Position numbers and translations under genes: made by a program. Under the pieces are notes generated by a model that worked only from the letters and a program-made list of their open reading frames with translations, ran no database searches and was not told the DNA's origin. From Alphaproteobacteria bacterium (lineage in GTDB: Bacteria > Pseudomonadota > Alphaproteobacteria > UBA8366 > GCA-2717185), in assembly GCA_012103325.1 (NCBI GenBank), contig WLWY01000018.1:16035-80034 (forward strand): a stretch of 64,000 nucleotides of DNA, written 5' to 3'. Below are positions 17,071-25,751 of the stretch, in pieces (position 1 is the stretch's first letter; every line of letters starts with the position of its first letter).

Positions 17071-18510
17071 GTGTTAGAGAAACGCGAATTTTACATCAAC
17101 GGTCAGTGGGTCTCTCCTGCGGCTGCCAATGATTTTGACGTCATCAATCCCTCGAACGAAGAGCCCTGCGCGGTAATTTCGCTTGGCGGCGAGGCGGATA
17201 CCGACGCGGCCGTTGCGGCGGCCCGGTCCGCCTTCGATGCGTGGAGCCAGACGTCGAAAGACGAGCGTTTAGCTCTGCTCGAAAAATTAGCGGAGATTTA
17301 TGCCGCACGGTCGGATGAAATGGGCGAAACGATTTCGCTAGAAATGGGCGCACCGATCGCCATGGCGAAAACAGCGCAAGCCGGGTCCGGCATCGGCCAT
17401 ATCAAAAGTTTTATCCGCGCCTTTAAGGCATTCGAACTCGATCGGGAATTGGGTTCGCACGCGCCAAACGACCGTATACTCCTAGAGCCAGTCGGTGTTT
17501 GCGGCCTGATCACCCCGTGGAACTGGCCAATGAATCAGGTAACGCTAAAAGTTATTCCGGCTCTCGCAGCCGGCTGCACGATGGTGCTGAAGCCTTCTGA
17601 AATCGCCCCTTTATCATCTCTGCTGTTCGCGGAATTCATGGACGAAGCGGGCTTCCCCGCGGGGGTCTTCAATCTGGTCAACGGCGATGGCGCCGGTGTA
17701 GGGACGCAGTTGTCCGGTCATCCGGACGTCGACATGATTTCCTTCACCGGATCGACGCGCGCCGGCACCGCGATCACTAAGAATGCCGCCGATACGGTCA
17801 AACGCGTCAGCCTGGAACTTGGCGGCAAAGGCGCGAACCTGGTCTTCGCCGATGCAGATGACAAAGCCGTGACGCGGGGCGCGCGTCATTGCTTCAATAA
17901 CTCCGGCCAATCCTGCAATGCGCCGACTCGTATGCTGGTGGAACGTTCGATATACGACCAGGCAGTTGAATCCGCCGCGCAAGCCGCAGAGCAGACCGCG
18001 GTCGATATCGCTTCCAGAGATGGCCGCCATATCGGGCCCGTCGTCTCGGAAGTCCAGTTCAACAAGATCCAGGGCTTGATCGAAAAGGGTATGTCGGAAG
18101 GTGCGCGTCTTGTGGCCGGCGGGCCGGGCCGCCCGGAAGGCATGAACCGCGGCTACTTCGTCCGCCCGACGGTCTTCGCCGACGTCAATAATGACATGAC
18201 GATCGCGCAGGAAGAGATTTTTGGACCGGTTTTGTCGATCATCCCCTTCGATGACGAAGAGGACGCCATCAAAATCGCCAACGATACGCCCTATGGACTA
18301 ACGGACTACGTCCAGACCCAGGACGGTGCCAAAGCCAATCGGGTTGCGCGGCGTTTGCGGGCCGGCATGGTCGAGATGAATGGCCAATCGCGCGGTGCCG
18401 GTGCGCCGTTTGGCGGCTATAAGCAGTCCGGCAACGGGCGCGAAGGTGGCGTCTGGGGCTTGGAAGATTTCCTGGAAGTCAAATCGGTGAGCGGCTGGAC
18501 CGCCGAATAA
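17071..18510 (+). CDS. Aldehyde dehydrogenase family protein
   Basis: A 479-residue NAD(P)-dependent aldehyde dehydrogenase. Seen: ITPWNWPMNQ, the Rossmann contact KPSEIAPLSSLLFAE, glycine motif FTGSTRAGTAI, the catalytic Glu in LELGGKGANLVF, and the catalytic Cys in NNSGQSCNAPTRML. EEIFGPVLSIIPF is intact. Translation starts at GTG 17071 after GGGAGAAAAGC. It heads a likely three-gene unit with a VOC protein and an enoyl-CoA hydratase, and the convergent kynurenine operon ends beyond them; an aminomuconate-semialdehyde type role is conceivable but not shown. Confidence 0.92.
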   Translation: MLEKREFYINGQWVSPAAANDFDVINPSNEEPCAVISLGGEADTDAAVAAARSAFDAWSQTSKDERLALLEKLAEIYAARSDEMGETISLEMGAPIAMAKTAQAGSGIGHIKSFIRAFKAFELDRELGSHAPNDRILLEPVGVCGLITPWNWPMNQVTLKVIPALAAGCTMVLKPSEIAPLSSLLFAEFMDEAGFPAGVFNLVNGDGAGVGTQLSGHPDVDMISFTGSTRAGTAITKNAADTVKRVSLELGGKGANLVFADADDKAVTRGARHCFNNSGQSCNAPTRMLVERSIYDQAVESAAQAAEQTAVDIASRDGRHIGPVVSEVQFNKIQGLIEKGMSEGARLVAGGPGRPEGMNRGYFVRPTVFADVNNDMTIAQEEIFGPVLSIIPFDDEEDAIKIANDTPYGLTDYVQTQDGAKANRVARRLRAGMVEMNGQSRGAGAPFGGYKQSGNGREGGVWGLEDFLEVKSVSGWTAE

Positions 18511-18536
18511 GCAACGCGACCAAACGGGAGGATGAC

Positions 18537-18992
18537 ATGATCGACATCAATGGGATGGCGCATGTCATCCTGACCGTGAGTCAATTTGACAAAGCCAAGG
18601 CGTTCTATTCCCGCCTGATGCCGGCTCTGGGTCTCGAAAACGTCTTCGACGGCAGCAACATGTGCTACTTCGTCGGCGGACGCACAGCACTGGGCATCCA
18701 GCCCTGCGACCCGGACCATGCGGACGAACGCTTCGTCCAAGGGCGTGTCGGATTGCATCATATCTGCTTCCGGGCCCGCTCGCGCGAGGATGTCGATAAG
18801 GTCGGCGACCTCCTCAAACAAATGGATGCGCATGTTGTCAAAACGCCGCAGGACGGTGCCTGGGCACCGGGTTACTATTACGTGTTATTCGAGGATCCCG
18901 ACGGCATTCGGGTCGAGGTGAATTTCGTCCCAGGCCAAGGCGTCCTGGCGGAAGACCAGAGTTTCAATCCGTCGGGCGATTTCAAGAAGTAG
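18537..18992 (+). CDS. VOC (glyoxalase/dioxygenase superfamily) protein
   Basis: A 151-residue single vicinal-oxygen-chelate domain. The start GMAHVILTVSQFDKAKAFYSRLM carries the first metal His, LHHICFRARSRED the second, and YYVLFEDPDGIRVEVNF the terminal Glu. Such proteins are glyoxalases, ring-cleaving dioxygenases or isomerases; sequence alone does not choose between them. CGGGAGGATGAC precedes the ATG, 26 bases after the aldehyde dehydrogenase stop. Confidence 0.87.
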   Translation: MIDINGMAHVILTVSQFDKAKAFYSRLMPALGLENVFDGSNMCYFVGGRTALGIQPCDPDHADERFVQGRVGLHHICFRARSREDVDKVGDLLKQMDAHVVKTPQDGAWAPGYYYVLFEDPDGIRVEVNFVPGQGVLAEDQSFNPSGDFKK

Positions 18993-19026
18993 ACTTAAAC
19001 CTGCGGACGATCGAGGGAGGAAAGCG

Positions 19027-19788
19027 ATGGATTTGACGGTGGTGGAGTACGAGAAGAAGGGCGCCATCGCGTATGTCACCCTCAACCGGCCGGACAAGCT
19101 CAACGCCATGAACGAGGCGATGCACCAAGAGCTCGGCCGCGTCTGGCAGGACTTTCAACATGACCCGGCCTTGCGCGTGGCGATCCTTGCCGGCAGCGGC
19201 CGCTGCTTCAGTGCCGGCGCGGACCTTTCCGGCGGCGCGCCGACAGAGTACCGCTACACCGGCGATTTTCCCGATATCTCGCGCACGCGCAGCGTCTACA
19301 AACCCATCGTCGCCGCGCTGCACAGCCATGTCGTCGGTTATGGCATGTGGATCGCCATGGATGCGGACATTCGGGTAGCCACGGCGGACACCTCATTCTG
19401 GCTGCCGGAACCGCAATGGGGGATCGCCACCATTCCCGCCGCCTGGTTTCCGAAGATGATGCCCTGGGCGATCGCGTCGGAACTGCTACTTCTGGCCGAC
19501 AGAGTCGGTGCGGAGCGGGCGCGGGAGGTTGGGCTCATCAACAAGATCGTCCCCGACGACCAGTTGCTCGCGGAAGCGGAGAAGATCGCGAACCGCCTTG
19601 CCGAACTAAGCCCGGAGGCGGTGCAAGGCATGAAGGAGCTTATGGTCCGCGGCACCAATATGGACTACACGGCCGTCGATCAGCTGACGGAATTCGTCCA
19701 GAACCGGGTCATGAATTCCGAAGACCGCAAGGAAGGCGGCCGCGCCTTTACGGAAAAACGTGCCGCGCAATGGCCGGGCGCGCAGTGA
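19027..19788 (+). CDS. Enoyl-CoA hydratase/isomerase family protein
   Basis: A 253-residue crotonase-fold enzyme. AYVTLNRPDKLNAMN begins the fold; AGSGRCFSAGADLSGG is the oxyanion region. The Glu pair used by classical hydratases is partly replaced: the first catalytic position falls in HSHVVGYGMWIAMDADIRVA, and WLPEPQWGIATIPAAW takes the second. The unusual GYGMWIAMD in place of GGG suggests a relative with a modified reaction (isomerase, decarboxylase or hydrolase). A strong GAGGGAGG site precedes the ATG. Last gene of the aldehyde dehydrogenase-VOC set, convergent with tryptophan dioxygenase. Confidence 0.87.
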   Translation: MDLTVVEYEKKGAIAYVTLNRPDKLNAMNEAMHQELGRVWQDFQHDPALRVAILAGSGRCFSAGADLSGGAPTEYRYTGDFPDISRTRSVYKPIVAALHSHVVGYGMWIAMDADIRVATADTSFWLPEPQWGIATIPAAWFPKMMPWAIASELLLLADRVGAERAREVGLINKIVPDDQLLAEAEKIANRLAELSPEAVQGMKELMVRGTNMDYTAVDQLTEFVQNRVMNSEDRKEGGRAFTEKRAAQWPGAQ

Positions 19789-19806
19789 CTTGGCCGTTAA
19801 CGCATC

Positions 19807-19868
19807 AGTGTGATGATTCTGAAGTTCGCCGCATTGAATGCGGCGAAATTTGGGATCTGAATCACACT
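19807..19868 (-). repeat. Palindromic repeat B1 (BIME/REP-like)
   Basis: A 62-base nested palindrome. Outer arms AGTGTGATGATTC (19807-19819, two-base bulge) and GAATCACACT (19859-19868); inner arms TTCGCCGCAT (19825-19834) and ATGCGGCGAA (19838-19847) are perfect around TGA. Same architecture as A1, in the same minus orientation relative to its partner. Confidence 0.85.
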
Positions 19869-19881
19869 ATATTCAAATAAT

Positions 19882-19936
19882 TAGTGTGCTGATTCACGCG
19901 AAATTCAATCCTTTGAATTTCACGATCAGGACACTA
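19882..19936 (+). repeat. Palindromic repeat B2 (BIME/REP-like)
   Basis: A 55-base nested palindrome. Outer arms TAGTGTGCTGAT (19882-19893) and ATCAGGACACTA (19925-19936) differ at one position; inner arms GAAATTCAA (19900-19908) and TTGAATTTC (19913-19921) are perfect. GATTCAC follows the left arm as in A2. It ends on the base before the tryptophan dioxygenase stop codon. A 13-base AT-rich spacer (19869-19881) separates it from B1. Confidence 0.85.
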
Positions 19937-21190
19937 TCAGCCCGGCGAATGATTTTCGTGAACGAATCCGAAGGCGCGCAGCTGGCGCGGTGTATAGATG
20001 CTAGCCGCTTCCTCGCGGCTGAGCATGAAGGAGCGTGCGTCCCAAATCTCCGGAAACGCTCTCTTACGCAGGGTTTCCCGCAAATATAGTAGTCCGGAGT
20101 CCGCGGACCCGAGCGTGGATATCCTGCCGCCACCGAGAACCCGCGCCACCATCGCGATATGCCGGTCGCGCCAGTTGGCGAACGCCTGGTCGAGTTCCAG
20201 CAAGGCCTCGACCAGCGAGGCCGGCCACGCTAGGAGCGGCTGGCTTGCGAACTGCACCAGGAATACGATCGCGCGACGGTGCGGTGCGCCGAGGAAAAAA
20301 CCAACCTTCTGCCCGGCTTCGCGGCCCATGCGCTTGATCTCCGCGGGCGACACGCCTTGCAGATCGCGCAGGACGCTTGAATCCGCGATATAGGCAGCCA
20401 TATAGGCCTGCCGATACCGTTCCGCGAAATCGTCGCCGTACCTTGCATTGGGCCGGGCGCTGCGCGGCGCCGGGAACGTCGTGCGTTCGAGCCATTCAAT
20501 GGCTTTTTCGCGCAATGTGCCGTTTTTGCGAATATCGATCAGGCGCCGTTGCAGGGCGTCCCGCGTCGCGTCCATCCCTTTGAAACCGCGGGAGTCCAGT
20601 CGCTCCCGCTTCGGGTCCCACCTTTCGTTCCACTGCGCTTGATATTGCGCCAGCGAATCATATTCCCGCTGGCTGGGGGTGGGACCACTCGTTTTCGCCC
20701 GTTTCGCCTTTGCCGCCCGTTTCATAAGCGTTTCATCCAGGGTGCGTTTGCGTTTGCCGTAATCCAGAAGCCCGCCGTCGAGAAGCCCCATCAGCCACTC
20801 GACTTCGCGAAACCGGAAGGATTGCGTGCCGCTGGCGCCGAACAGGTGCTTTCTGAAATTATAAAAGCTCGTGGTATCGAGCGTTTCAAGCAGCGGCAGA
20901 TGCTGGTTGATCAGATCGAGAATTGCTGCCGCCCGCCGTACATGTCCTTCGATGACGGGCACGTCGGACTCGGGCACATAGGGCTGGGAGAGCAAAAGGC
21001 GCGCGTACTCCAACTCGCTCAGGATTTGCGCGAACCAGATTTCGAAGGCCTGGTGGGTCCGGATGAAAAACTGCTCGTCCGGATCGACCCGCAACGGGTC
21101 GTCATGTGTCTCCCGGGGTCGGACCTCCGGCAGCTGATGCGGCAGAATGTAACGCTCATAATTCATTGGCTGTTTGCCGTTGGTCGCCAT
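19937..21190 (-). CDS. kynA: Tryptophan 2,3-dioxygenase
   Basis: A heme dioxygenase that opens the indole ring of L-tryptophan to N-formylkynurenine. Family marks: FFIRTHQAFEIWFAQILSEL (substrate-pocket His and Phe), SFRFREVEWLMG, and WRDRHIAMVARVLGGG with the proximal heme His in RDRH. The ATG at 21190 has GAGGTGA just upstream and is preferred to the GTG at 21199. At 417 aa it is much longer than typical bacterial KynA (about 280); the extra length includes a lysine/arginine-rich middle section (KRAAKAKRAKTSG), which is a trait of a less studied branch of the family. Last gene of the five-gene kynurenine operon. Confidence 0.88.
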   Translation of the reverse strand: MATNGKQPMNYERYILPHQLPEVRPRETHDDPLRVDPDEQFFIRTHQAFEIWFAQILSELEYARLLLSQPYVPESDVPVIEGHVRRAAAILDLINQHLPLLETLDTTSFYNFRKHLFGASGTQSFRFREVEWLMGLLDGGLLDYGKRKRTLDETLMKRAAKAKRAKTSGPTPSQREYDSLAQYQAQWNERWDPKRERLDSRGFKGMDATRDALQRRLIDIRKNGTLREKAIEWLERTTFPAPRSARPNARYGDDFAERYRQAYMAAYIADSSVLRDLQGVSPAEIKRMGREAGQKVGFFLGAPHRRAIVFLVQFASQPLLAWPASLVEALLELDQAFANWRDRHIAMVARVLGGGRISTLGSADSGLLYLRETLRKRAFPEIWDARSFMLSREEAASIYTPRQLRAFGFVHENHSPG

Positions 21191-21211
21191 CTGGCTCACC
21201 TCGTATCTCGA

Positions 21212-22555
21212 TTACATCATTTTCTCGATGAGGATTGCGGCCCGGTCGAAATCCACTTCATCAAGCGACCCCGCGGATTCAGTAAGTTCGTCCAGGATCG
21301 CCGCTTGCAGTTTGCCGCGCCTATATGCCTCGGCATAAGGCAGCAGGTGAAACATGACCATGGAGTAGCGCGGTATAAACCTGTCCGGATATCGTTCTTC
21401 AAGCTTCCAGGACAGCTCCTTCTTGAGCAGGAACTTCGGGTCCCGGACGGTGTCTCGCATCTCGATATAGTTCTCAAGCGCCATATCGGCGATGGCGTCG
21501 GCATCCGGCTTGCGGCCTTCCTCGAATACGGCAAAGACCGCGTTCCAGTCGGTGCCGAAACGTGCAATGCAGCCATCCAGGGCCACGTAATCCTCGAAAC
21601 CGGCATTCATGCCCTGGCCGTGAAACGGCACGATCGCGTGCGCGGCGTCGCCCATCACCACCGCCTTGCCCTCATGATGCCAGGGAAAGCAGCGGACAGT
21701 GCCGAGCATCCCCGTCGGGTTCGCAAAGAAGCTGCTGGTCAGGTCTGCAATCAGCGGTGCAGCATCGGGAAAGTGCCGGTTGAAAAAGGCTTCCACCTCC
21801 GTATCGGTTTGCAGCGCAGCAAAGCTTTCTTTGCCTTCGTGAGACAGGAACAAGGTCGCAGTGAAGCTGCCATTCGGGTTCGGCAGGGCGATCAGCATGA
21901 ACCCGCCGCGTGGCCAGATATGCAGCGCATTCTCTTCCATCCGAAAACCGCCATTGGTCCCGGGCGGTATGGTCAACTCCTTGTAGCCGTGGCCGAGGAT
22001 GTCCTCATCTTGCGCACCGTTGGTTGCTGTGACGACCGCTTCGCGGACGGCCGATCCACCGCCATCGGCGCCGATCACGACACCACAGGGGACGTCCCTG
22101 CGCCCGCCGTCACCCTCGTCGACAAGCGTAAGGGTGCCAGCCCGGAGATTTATGCTCTCACAGCGCCAGCCAAAACGGATCGTAGCCCCTTCGGCTTCGG
22201 CGGCATTCATAAGGGTCTTGTTCAACTCCGCGCGCGAGACGGAGTAGATAACCTCCTCCGGCTTGTTGCCGTAAGGCAGCAGGTCCAGGTCGCCACCCTC
22301 ATGGTGGATCATGCGGCCGCGCATAGGGATCAAATGACGCTGCACCTCGTCCATCAGTCCGACTCGTTCCAGGGCGTCGATGCCGCGGTTGGCAAGCGCG
22401 AGGTTGATCGAGCGCCCCGCGGAAATCTCCTTTCGCCGCATATCGGGCCGACGCTCATAGACGGTAACCTCGAAACCGCGCCGGGCCAGATAAAGGCTCA
22501 TCAGGGCGCCGACCGGTCCGGCGCCGACGACTGTTATGGCGCTGCCGGCGGTCAT
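21212..22555 (-). CDS. kmo: Kynurenine 3-monooxygenase
   Basis: A flavin monooxygenase hydroxylating kynurenine to 3-hydroxykynurenine with NADPH. The Rossmann loop is TVVGAGPVGALMSLYLARRG; EISAGRSINLALANRG is the family-specific segment after the FAD dinucleotide site; GDAAHAIVPFHGQGMNAGFED is the second FAD motif. Residues about 380-440 hold the C-terminal helices that associate with substrate binding. 447 aa is the usual length. The ATG overlaps the kynU stop as ATGA, showing translational coupling. Confidence 0.94.
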   Translation of the reverse strand: MTAGSAITVVGAGPVGALMSLYLARRGFEVTVYERRPDMRRKEISAGRSINLALANRGIDALERVGLMDEVQRHLIPMRGRMIHHEGGDLDLLPYGNKPEEVIYSVSRAELNKTLMNAAEAEGATIRFGWRCESINLRAGTLTLVDEGDGGRRDVPCGVVIGADGGGSAVREAVVTATNGAQDEDILGHGYKELTIPPGTNGGFRMEENALHIWPRGGFMLIALPNPNGSFTATLFLSHEGKESFAALQTDTEVEAFFNRHFPDAAPLIADLTSSFFANPTGMLGTVRCFPWHHEGKAVVMGDAAHAIVPFHGQGMNAGFEDYVALDGCIARFGTDWNAVFAVFEEGRKPDADAIADMALENYIEMRDTVRDPKFLLKKELSWKLEERYPDRFIPRYSMVMFHLLPYAEAYRRGKLQAAILDELTESAGSLDEVDFDRAAILIEKMM

Positions 22556-23865
22556 GAATCACTGCCAGAGCGGTCCTTTAGGAGCGCCTTCAAAATTTCG
22601 ACGAAGCGGTAACAATCTTCGAAACAGTTATAGAGGGGGACCGGTGCGACCCGGATCACGTCGGGTTCGCGCCAGTCGCCGGTCACGCCGGCCTTCTCAA
22701 GACGCCCAAAAATGTCCTTGCCGCTTTCGCCGACCAGTCTGAGGGAGAGCTGGCAGCCCCGTCGATCCGGATCGCGCGGCGTGATCACCACAACCGTTTC
22801 ACCCAACTCCTCGCGCAGCAGCCATTCCAGATAACCAGTCAGGCGAAGCGATTTCTCGCGCAGCGGCGCCATGTGTCCGGCATCGGCAAACACGTCGAGA
22901 GAGGCGCGAATGGCGGCGAGCGACAGGATCGGCGGGTTGGAGAGCTGCCAGCCCTCGGCCCCCGGAATGGGCTCGAACCGCGGTCCCATCTTGAACCGGG
23001 TGGCCTTGTCGTGCCCCCACCAGCCGCTGAAGCGGGGCAGTGCGGCATCGTTGTCATGACGGGCGTGCACGAAGCAGCCGCCTACCGAGCCCGGCCCGGC
23101 GTTCAGATATTTGTACGTACACCAGACGGCAAAATCCGCCCCCCAGTCGTGCAGCTGAAGCGGAACATTACCGACGGCATGGGCGAGATCGAATCCGACC
23201 ACGCAGCCCTTTTCGTGACCAAGCCGTGTGATCTCAGCCATATCGAAGACCTGGCCAGTGTAATACTGCACCCCCGGCAGCATGATGAGGGCGATGGACT
23301 CCCCTTCCCGCTCGATGAGGTCGCGGACATCTTCGTCGTGGATCAGCTCTTCGCCATCGCGCGGCCTCAACAAACACATCGCCTGCGCCGGGTCGTAGCA
23401 GTGAAACTTGATCTGGGATTCCACTGCGTAGTGATCGGAGGGAAAAGCATGGTCCTCGATCAGGATTTTGTATCGATCGTTCGTTGGCCGATAGAAGCTG
23501 ACCATCATTAAATGCAGGTTGGCCGTCAGCGAATTCATCGTGACGACTTCCGTCGCCTCGCCACCGACCAGCGCCGCCATGTTCCGGGCCAGCAATTCAT
23601 GGTAGGGCAGCCACGGAAACGGGCCTTCGAAATGACCTTTGACCCCAAGACGTTGCCAGCTTTCCAGCTCGGTGGTGACATAATCGGCAGCGGACCGCGG
23701 CTGCAGCCCAAGGGAATTGCCGCAAAGATAGATCTCGTCCTCACCGTTTTCCATCTTCGGGATATGGAACCGGTCCCGGAACCGAGCGAGAGGGTCCCGC
23801 TGGTCCAATTGCCGAGCGAAGTCCAGGCCTTTCCGATAGCGAGTAGCTTCAGCTTCTGCGTTCAT
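22552..23865 (-). CDS. kynU: Kynureninase
   Basis: A pyridoxal-phosphate hydrolase cleaving 3-hydroxykynurenine to 3-hydroxyanthranilate and alanine. The family marker IYLCGNSLGLQPRSA is near residue 50; VVTMNSLTANLHLMM contacts the cofactor phosphate; GFDLAHAVGNVPLQLHDWGADFAVWCTYKYLNAGPGS holds the Asp-x-Ala-His and the Schiff-base Lys (TYKY). 437 aa. Four-base ATGA overlaps join it to the genes on each side. Confidence 0.95.
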   Translation of the reverse strand: MNAEAEATRYRKGLDFARQLDQRDPLARFRDRFHIPKMENGEDEIYLCGNSLGLQPRSAADYVTTELESWQRLGVKGHFEGPFPWLPYHELLARNMAALVGGEATEVVTMNSLTANLHLMMVSFYRPTNDRYKILIEDHAFPSDHYAVESQIKFHCYDPAQAMCLLRPRDGEELIHDEDVRDLIEREGESIALIMLPGVQYYTGQVFDMAEITRLGHEKGCVVGFDLAHAVGNVPLQLHDWGADFAVWCTYKYLNAGPGSVGGCFVHARHDNDAALPRFSGWWGHDKATRFKMGPRFEPIPGAEGWQLSNPPILSLAAIRASLDVFADAGHMAPLREKSLRLTGYLEWLLREELGETVVVITPRDPDRRGCQLSLRLVGESGKDIFGRLEKAGVTGDWREPDVIRVAPVPLYNCFEDCYRFVEILKALLKDRSGSDS

Positions 23866-24695
23866 GTCAAGGCGTAGAGCACAGGCCGGCAGGGCGCCGC
23901 ATCGGTATGGAATGCGGGTACCTGCAGATTCAACAAATAAAGTCCATCGCCGATGTCATCATCGATGAACGCCATCTCGGTAACCGTTCTGTCCTGCCGC
24001 ATCTCCTCTGTGGCATCCCGTGTGCCTTTCGGGACGTTCCAGAAGATGTGGTGATTGGTGAGCATTCCCTCATCGCGCATCCGGTCTATAGACGGGATGT
24101 CCGCTACGAGATGCCGGACGTTCCGTTCCACGAGATAGGTCATCGCATCCGCCGTGAAGAAAGGTGGGCTTTCACGTTCGCCATATACGGCGGTTTTCTT
24201 GAACGATCCGTTGGGCAGAGTTCGCACAACGAGCGCCGTCAATTCGTCCGCGCCGTAACCGGCAAGCGCTGCCGACAGGGCCGCACGGGTGATGACGACG
24301 TCCCTCGGCTCAACCGCCGGACGATAAGTCTCGCCAGCCTCCGCCGCTGAAACGGGAGTCACGCTGATTACTACCGCTGGCATGAGGCTTTGCGGCAGCG
24401 ATTCGAAGACCGCCTGCCCGGCGTGGACGATATGTCCCACCGATTCGGTGTGGGTTCCGTTGCAATGCGGCACCATGGTGATCTCGGAGACGTTACAGCT
24501 GCCGCCCTGTCGCGTGTCGCCGGTGAAGCCGTCGCCGCGAAACGGTTGTGCGCGTGCTTCGGCGGCACCGAAAAAGCGCGGCTGCGGGCCGTCGAACTGC
24601 AGCGGAATGGCCAGGTTTCTGGGGTTGCTCAAATCCACGCCGTAGGTCTTGCCGGCGATGACCGCACGCAATTCGATCGCAGCCGCCGTCGTCAC
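23862..24695 (-). CDS. Cyclase-family metal hydrolase, probable kynurenine formamidase
   Basis: A 277-residue cyclase-fold metalloprotein (PF04199-type). The metal site HCNGTHTESVGH matches HxGTHxDxPxH-like motifs, and VADIPSIDRM and TNHHIFWNVPKG complete the active site. By position it should hydrolyse N-formylkynurenine to kynurenine, the step between TDO and KMO; it is longer than classical KynB (about 210 aa), so a distinct subgroup. The start is the GTG at 24695, forming a GTGA overlap with the upstream dioxygenase stop. A longer open extension lies within that gene. Confidence 0.85.
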   Translation of the reverse strand: MTTAAAIELRAVIAGKTYGVDLSNPRNLAIPLQFDGPQPRFFGAAEARAQPFRGDGFTGDTRQGGSCNVSEITMVPHCNGTHTESVGHIVHAGQAVFESLPQSLMPAVVISVTPVSAAEAGETYRPAVEPRDVVITRAALSAALAGYGADELTALVVRTLPNGSFKKTAVYGERESPPFFTADAMTYLVERNVRHLVADIPSIDRMRDEGMLTNHHIFWNVPKGTRDATEEMRQDRTVTEMAFIDDDIGDGLYLLNLQVPAFHTDAAPCRPVLYALT

Positions 24696-25216
24696 GTTCG
24701 CTCGCCCCGGCCCGGATTGACATGGCCGCATACGGCGCAGGTCCGAAGCTGCGGATCTGTATCGTACTCTTCCAGGACATGGTTCACGCCCTGCTCCAGA
24801 CCGGCGACCTGCACTTCGCGCCGATGCACAACGGTGTCGCAGGAGTCACAGAACCATTCAAAGCCATCGATCGCTCCCGCTGCACGAGTCCGCTCCACGA
24901 TCAACCCGATCGTATCCGCCGGACGTTGCGGCGAATGCAGGACATGCGGCGGCAGCAGGAAGATTTCGCCCTCGCGAATCGGGATATCGCGCCGCGTCCC
25001 GTCCTCGACCACCTTGAGCGTCATGTCGCCCTTGAGCTGGTAGAAGATCTCCTCCAGCGGGTCGTCATGATAGTCTGGGCGGTCATTGGGTCCGCCGACC
25101 ACGGTCACGATAAAATCGGTATCGGTCCAAATCGTCTTGGCCCCGACCGGCGGCTTCAAATCGTCGCGGTGCTCTTCGATCCACTTGGTAAGGTTGAGAG
25201 GGCTTTGCAGTGGCAT
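24692..25216 (-). CDS. nbaC: 3-hydroxyanthranilate 3,4-dioxygenase
   Basis: An extradiol-type cupin dioxygenase giving 2-amino-3-carboxymuconate semialdehyde, the quinolinate precursor. IWTDTDFIVTVVGGPNDRPDYHDDPLEEIFYQLKG holds the catalytic iron site (His, Glu, with a downstream His in LPPHVLHSPQRP). The C-terminus carries a rubredoxin-like second metal site: CDSCD and CAVCG, as in bacterial HAAO. 174 aa is exactly typical. The start at 25216 follows GAAGGGAGCAGACGA. First gene of the operon. Function after this step (NAD synthesis or breakdown) is not settled, since no decarboxylase is adjacent. Confidence 0.93.
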   Translation of the reverse strand: MPLQSPLNLTKWIEEHRDDLKPPVGAKTIWTDTDFIVTVVGGPNDRPDYHDDPLEEIFYQLKGDMTLKVVEDGTRRDIPIREGEIFLLPPHVLHSPQRPADTIGLIVERTRAAGAIDGFEWFCDSCDTVVHRREVQVAGLEQGVNHVLEEYDTDPQLRTCAVCGHVNPGRGERT

Positions 25217-25301
25217 TCGTCTGCTCCCTTCGAAGAACCGGGTCACTCGGATTGTATGAGGGGCCGGTTGGAGTGTCTATGCGATACCGGCACCCCGACA
25301 A

Positions 25302-25751
25302 CTAGGATACCGGACTATGGGAATATTCCATCCAGTAATGCGTGTTCTCGTGCATGCCGGTCGTACGGAAACCGAGACGCTCGTATAGCGCTTTGGCCCG
25401 GTTGGCGGTCAGCACGCGAAGCCGCAGCGGCAGACCGGAAGCTCGCGCCTCGTCGATCAATGCCTGGATCAACTCGCTCCCAGTTCCCCGGTTGCGATAT
25501 GTCGAAGCAATCTGTATCTCGCGCAGCCAAAGGTGGTTCGGCTCGCGGCTGGTCCAAATCGCGCCGATTCTCTTACCGTCTCGCTCAATGATCCGATAAT
25601 TTTGGGCCTGCCATTTTTCTTCAAAATGAGCCGCCTGGAAATCGTCGTCCCAGGCGCCGAATTGCTCGAGAACAACCGCTCGATAGGCGTCCCGTTGGAG
25701 GTCCACCAAAAACGGCTTGTCCTTGTCGGTTGCGGGGCGAAGATCGATCAT
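25302..25751 (-). CDS. GNAT family N-acetyltransferase (first of pair)
   Basis: A 149-residue acetyl-CoA-dependent acetyltransferase. The pyrophosphate-binding loop is RNRGTGSELIQALIDEA (motif A, R-x-x-G-x-G/A), preceded by LWLREIQIASTY, and motif B includes ALYERLGFRTTGMHENTHYWME. Target unknown. Its ATG overlaps the stop of the next GNAT gene (ATGA), so the two are translated together. Confidence 0.9.
   Translation of the reverse strand: MIDLRPATDKDKPFLVDLQRDAYRAVVLEQFGAWDDDFQAAHFEEKWQAQNYRIIERDGKRIGAIWTSREPNHLWLREIQIASTYRNRGTGSELIQALIDEARASGLPLRLRVLTANRAKALYERLGFRTTGMHENTHYWMEYSHSPVS

Noticed and set aside
20549..22612. Very long open frame on the plus strand (687 codons) opposite the kynurenine genes
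   Set aside because: It lies antisense to kynA and kmo; its composition is basic and unlike any family, as expected for a GC-rich shadow frame.
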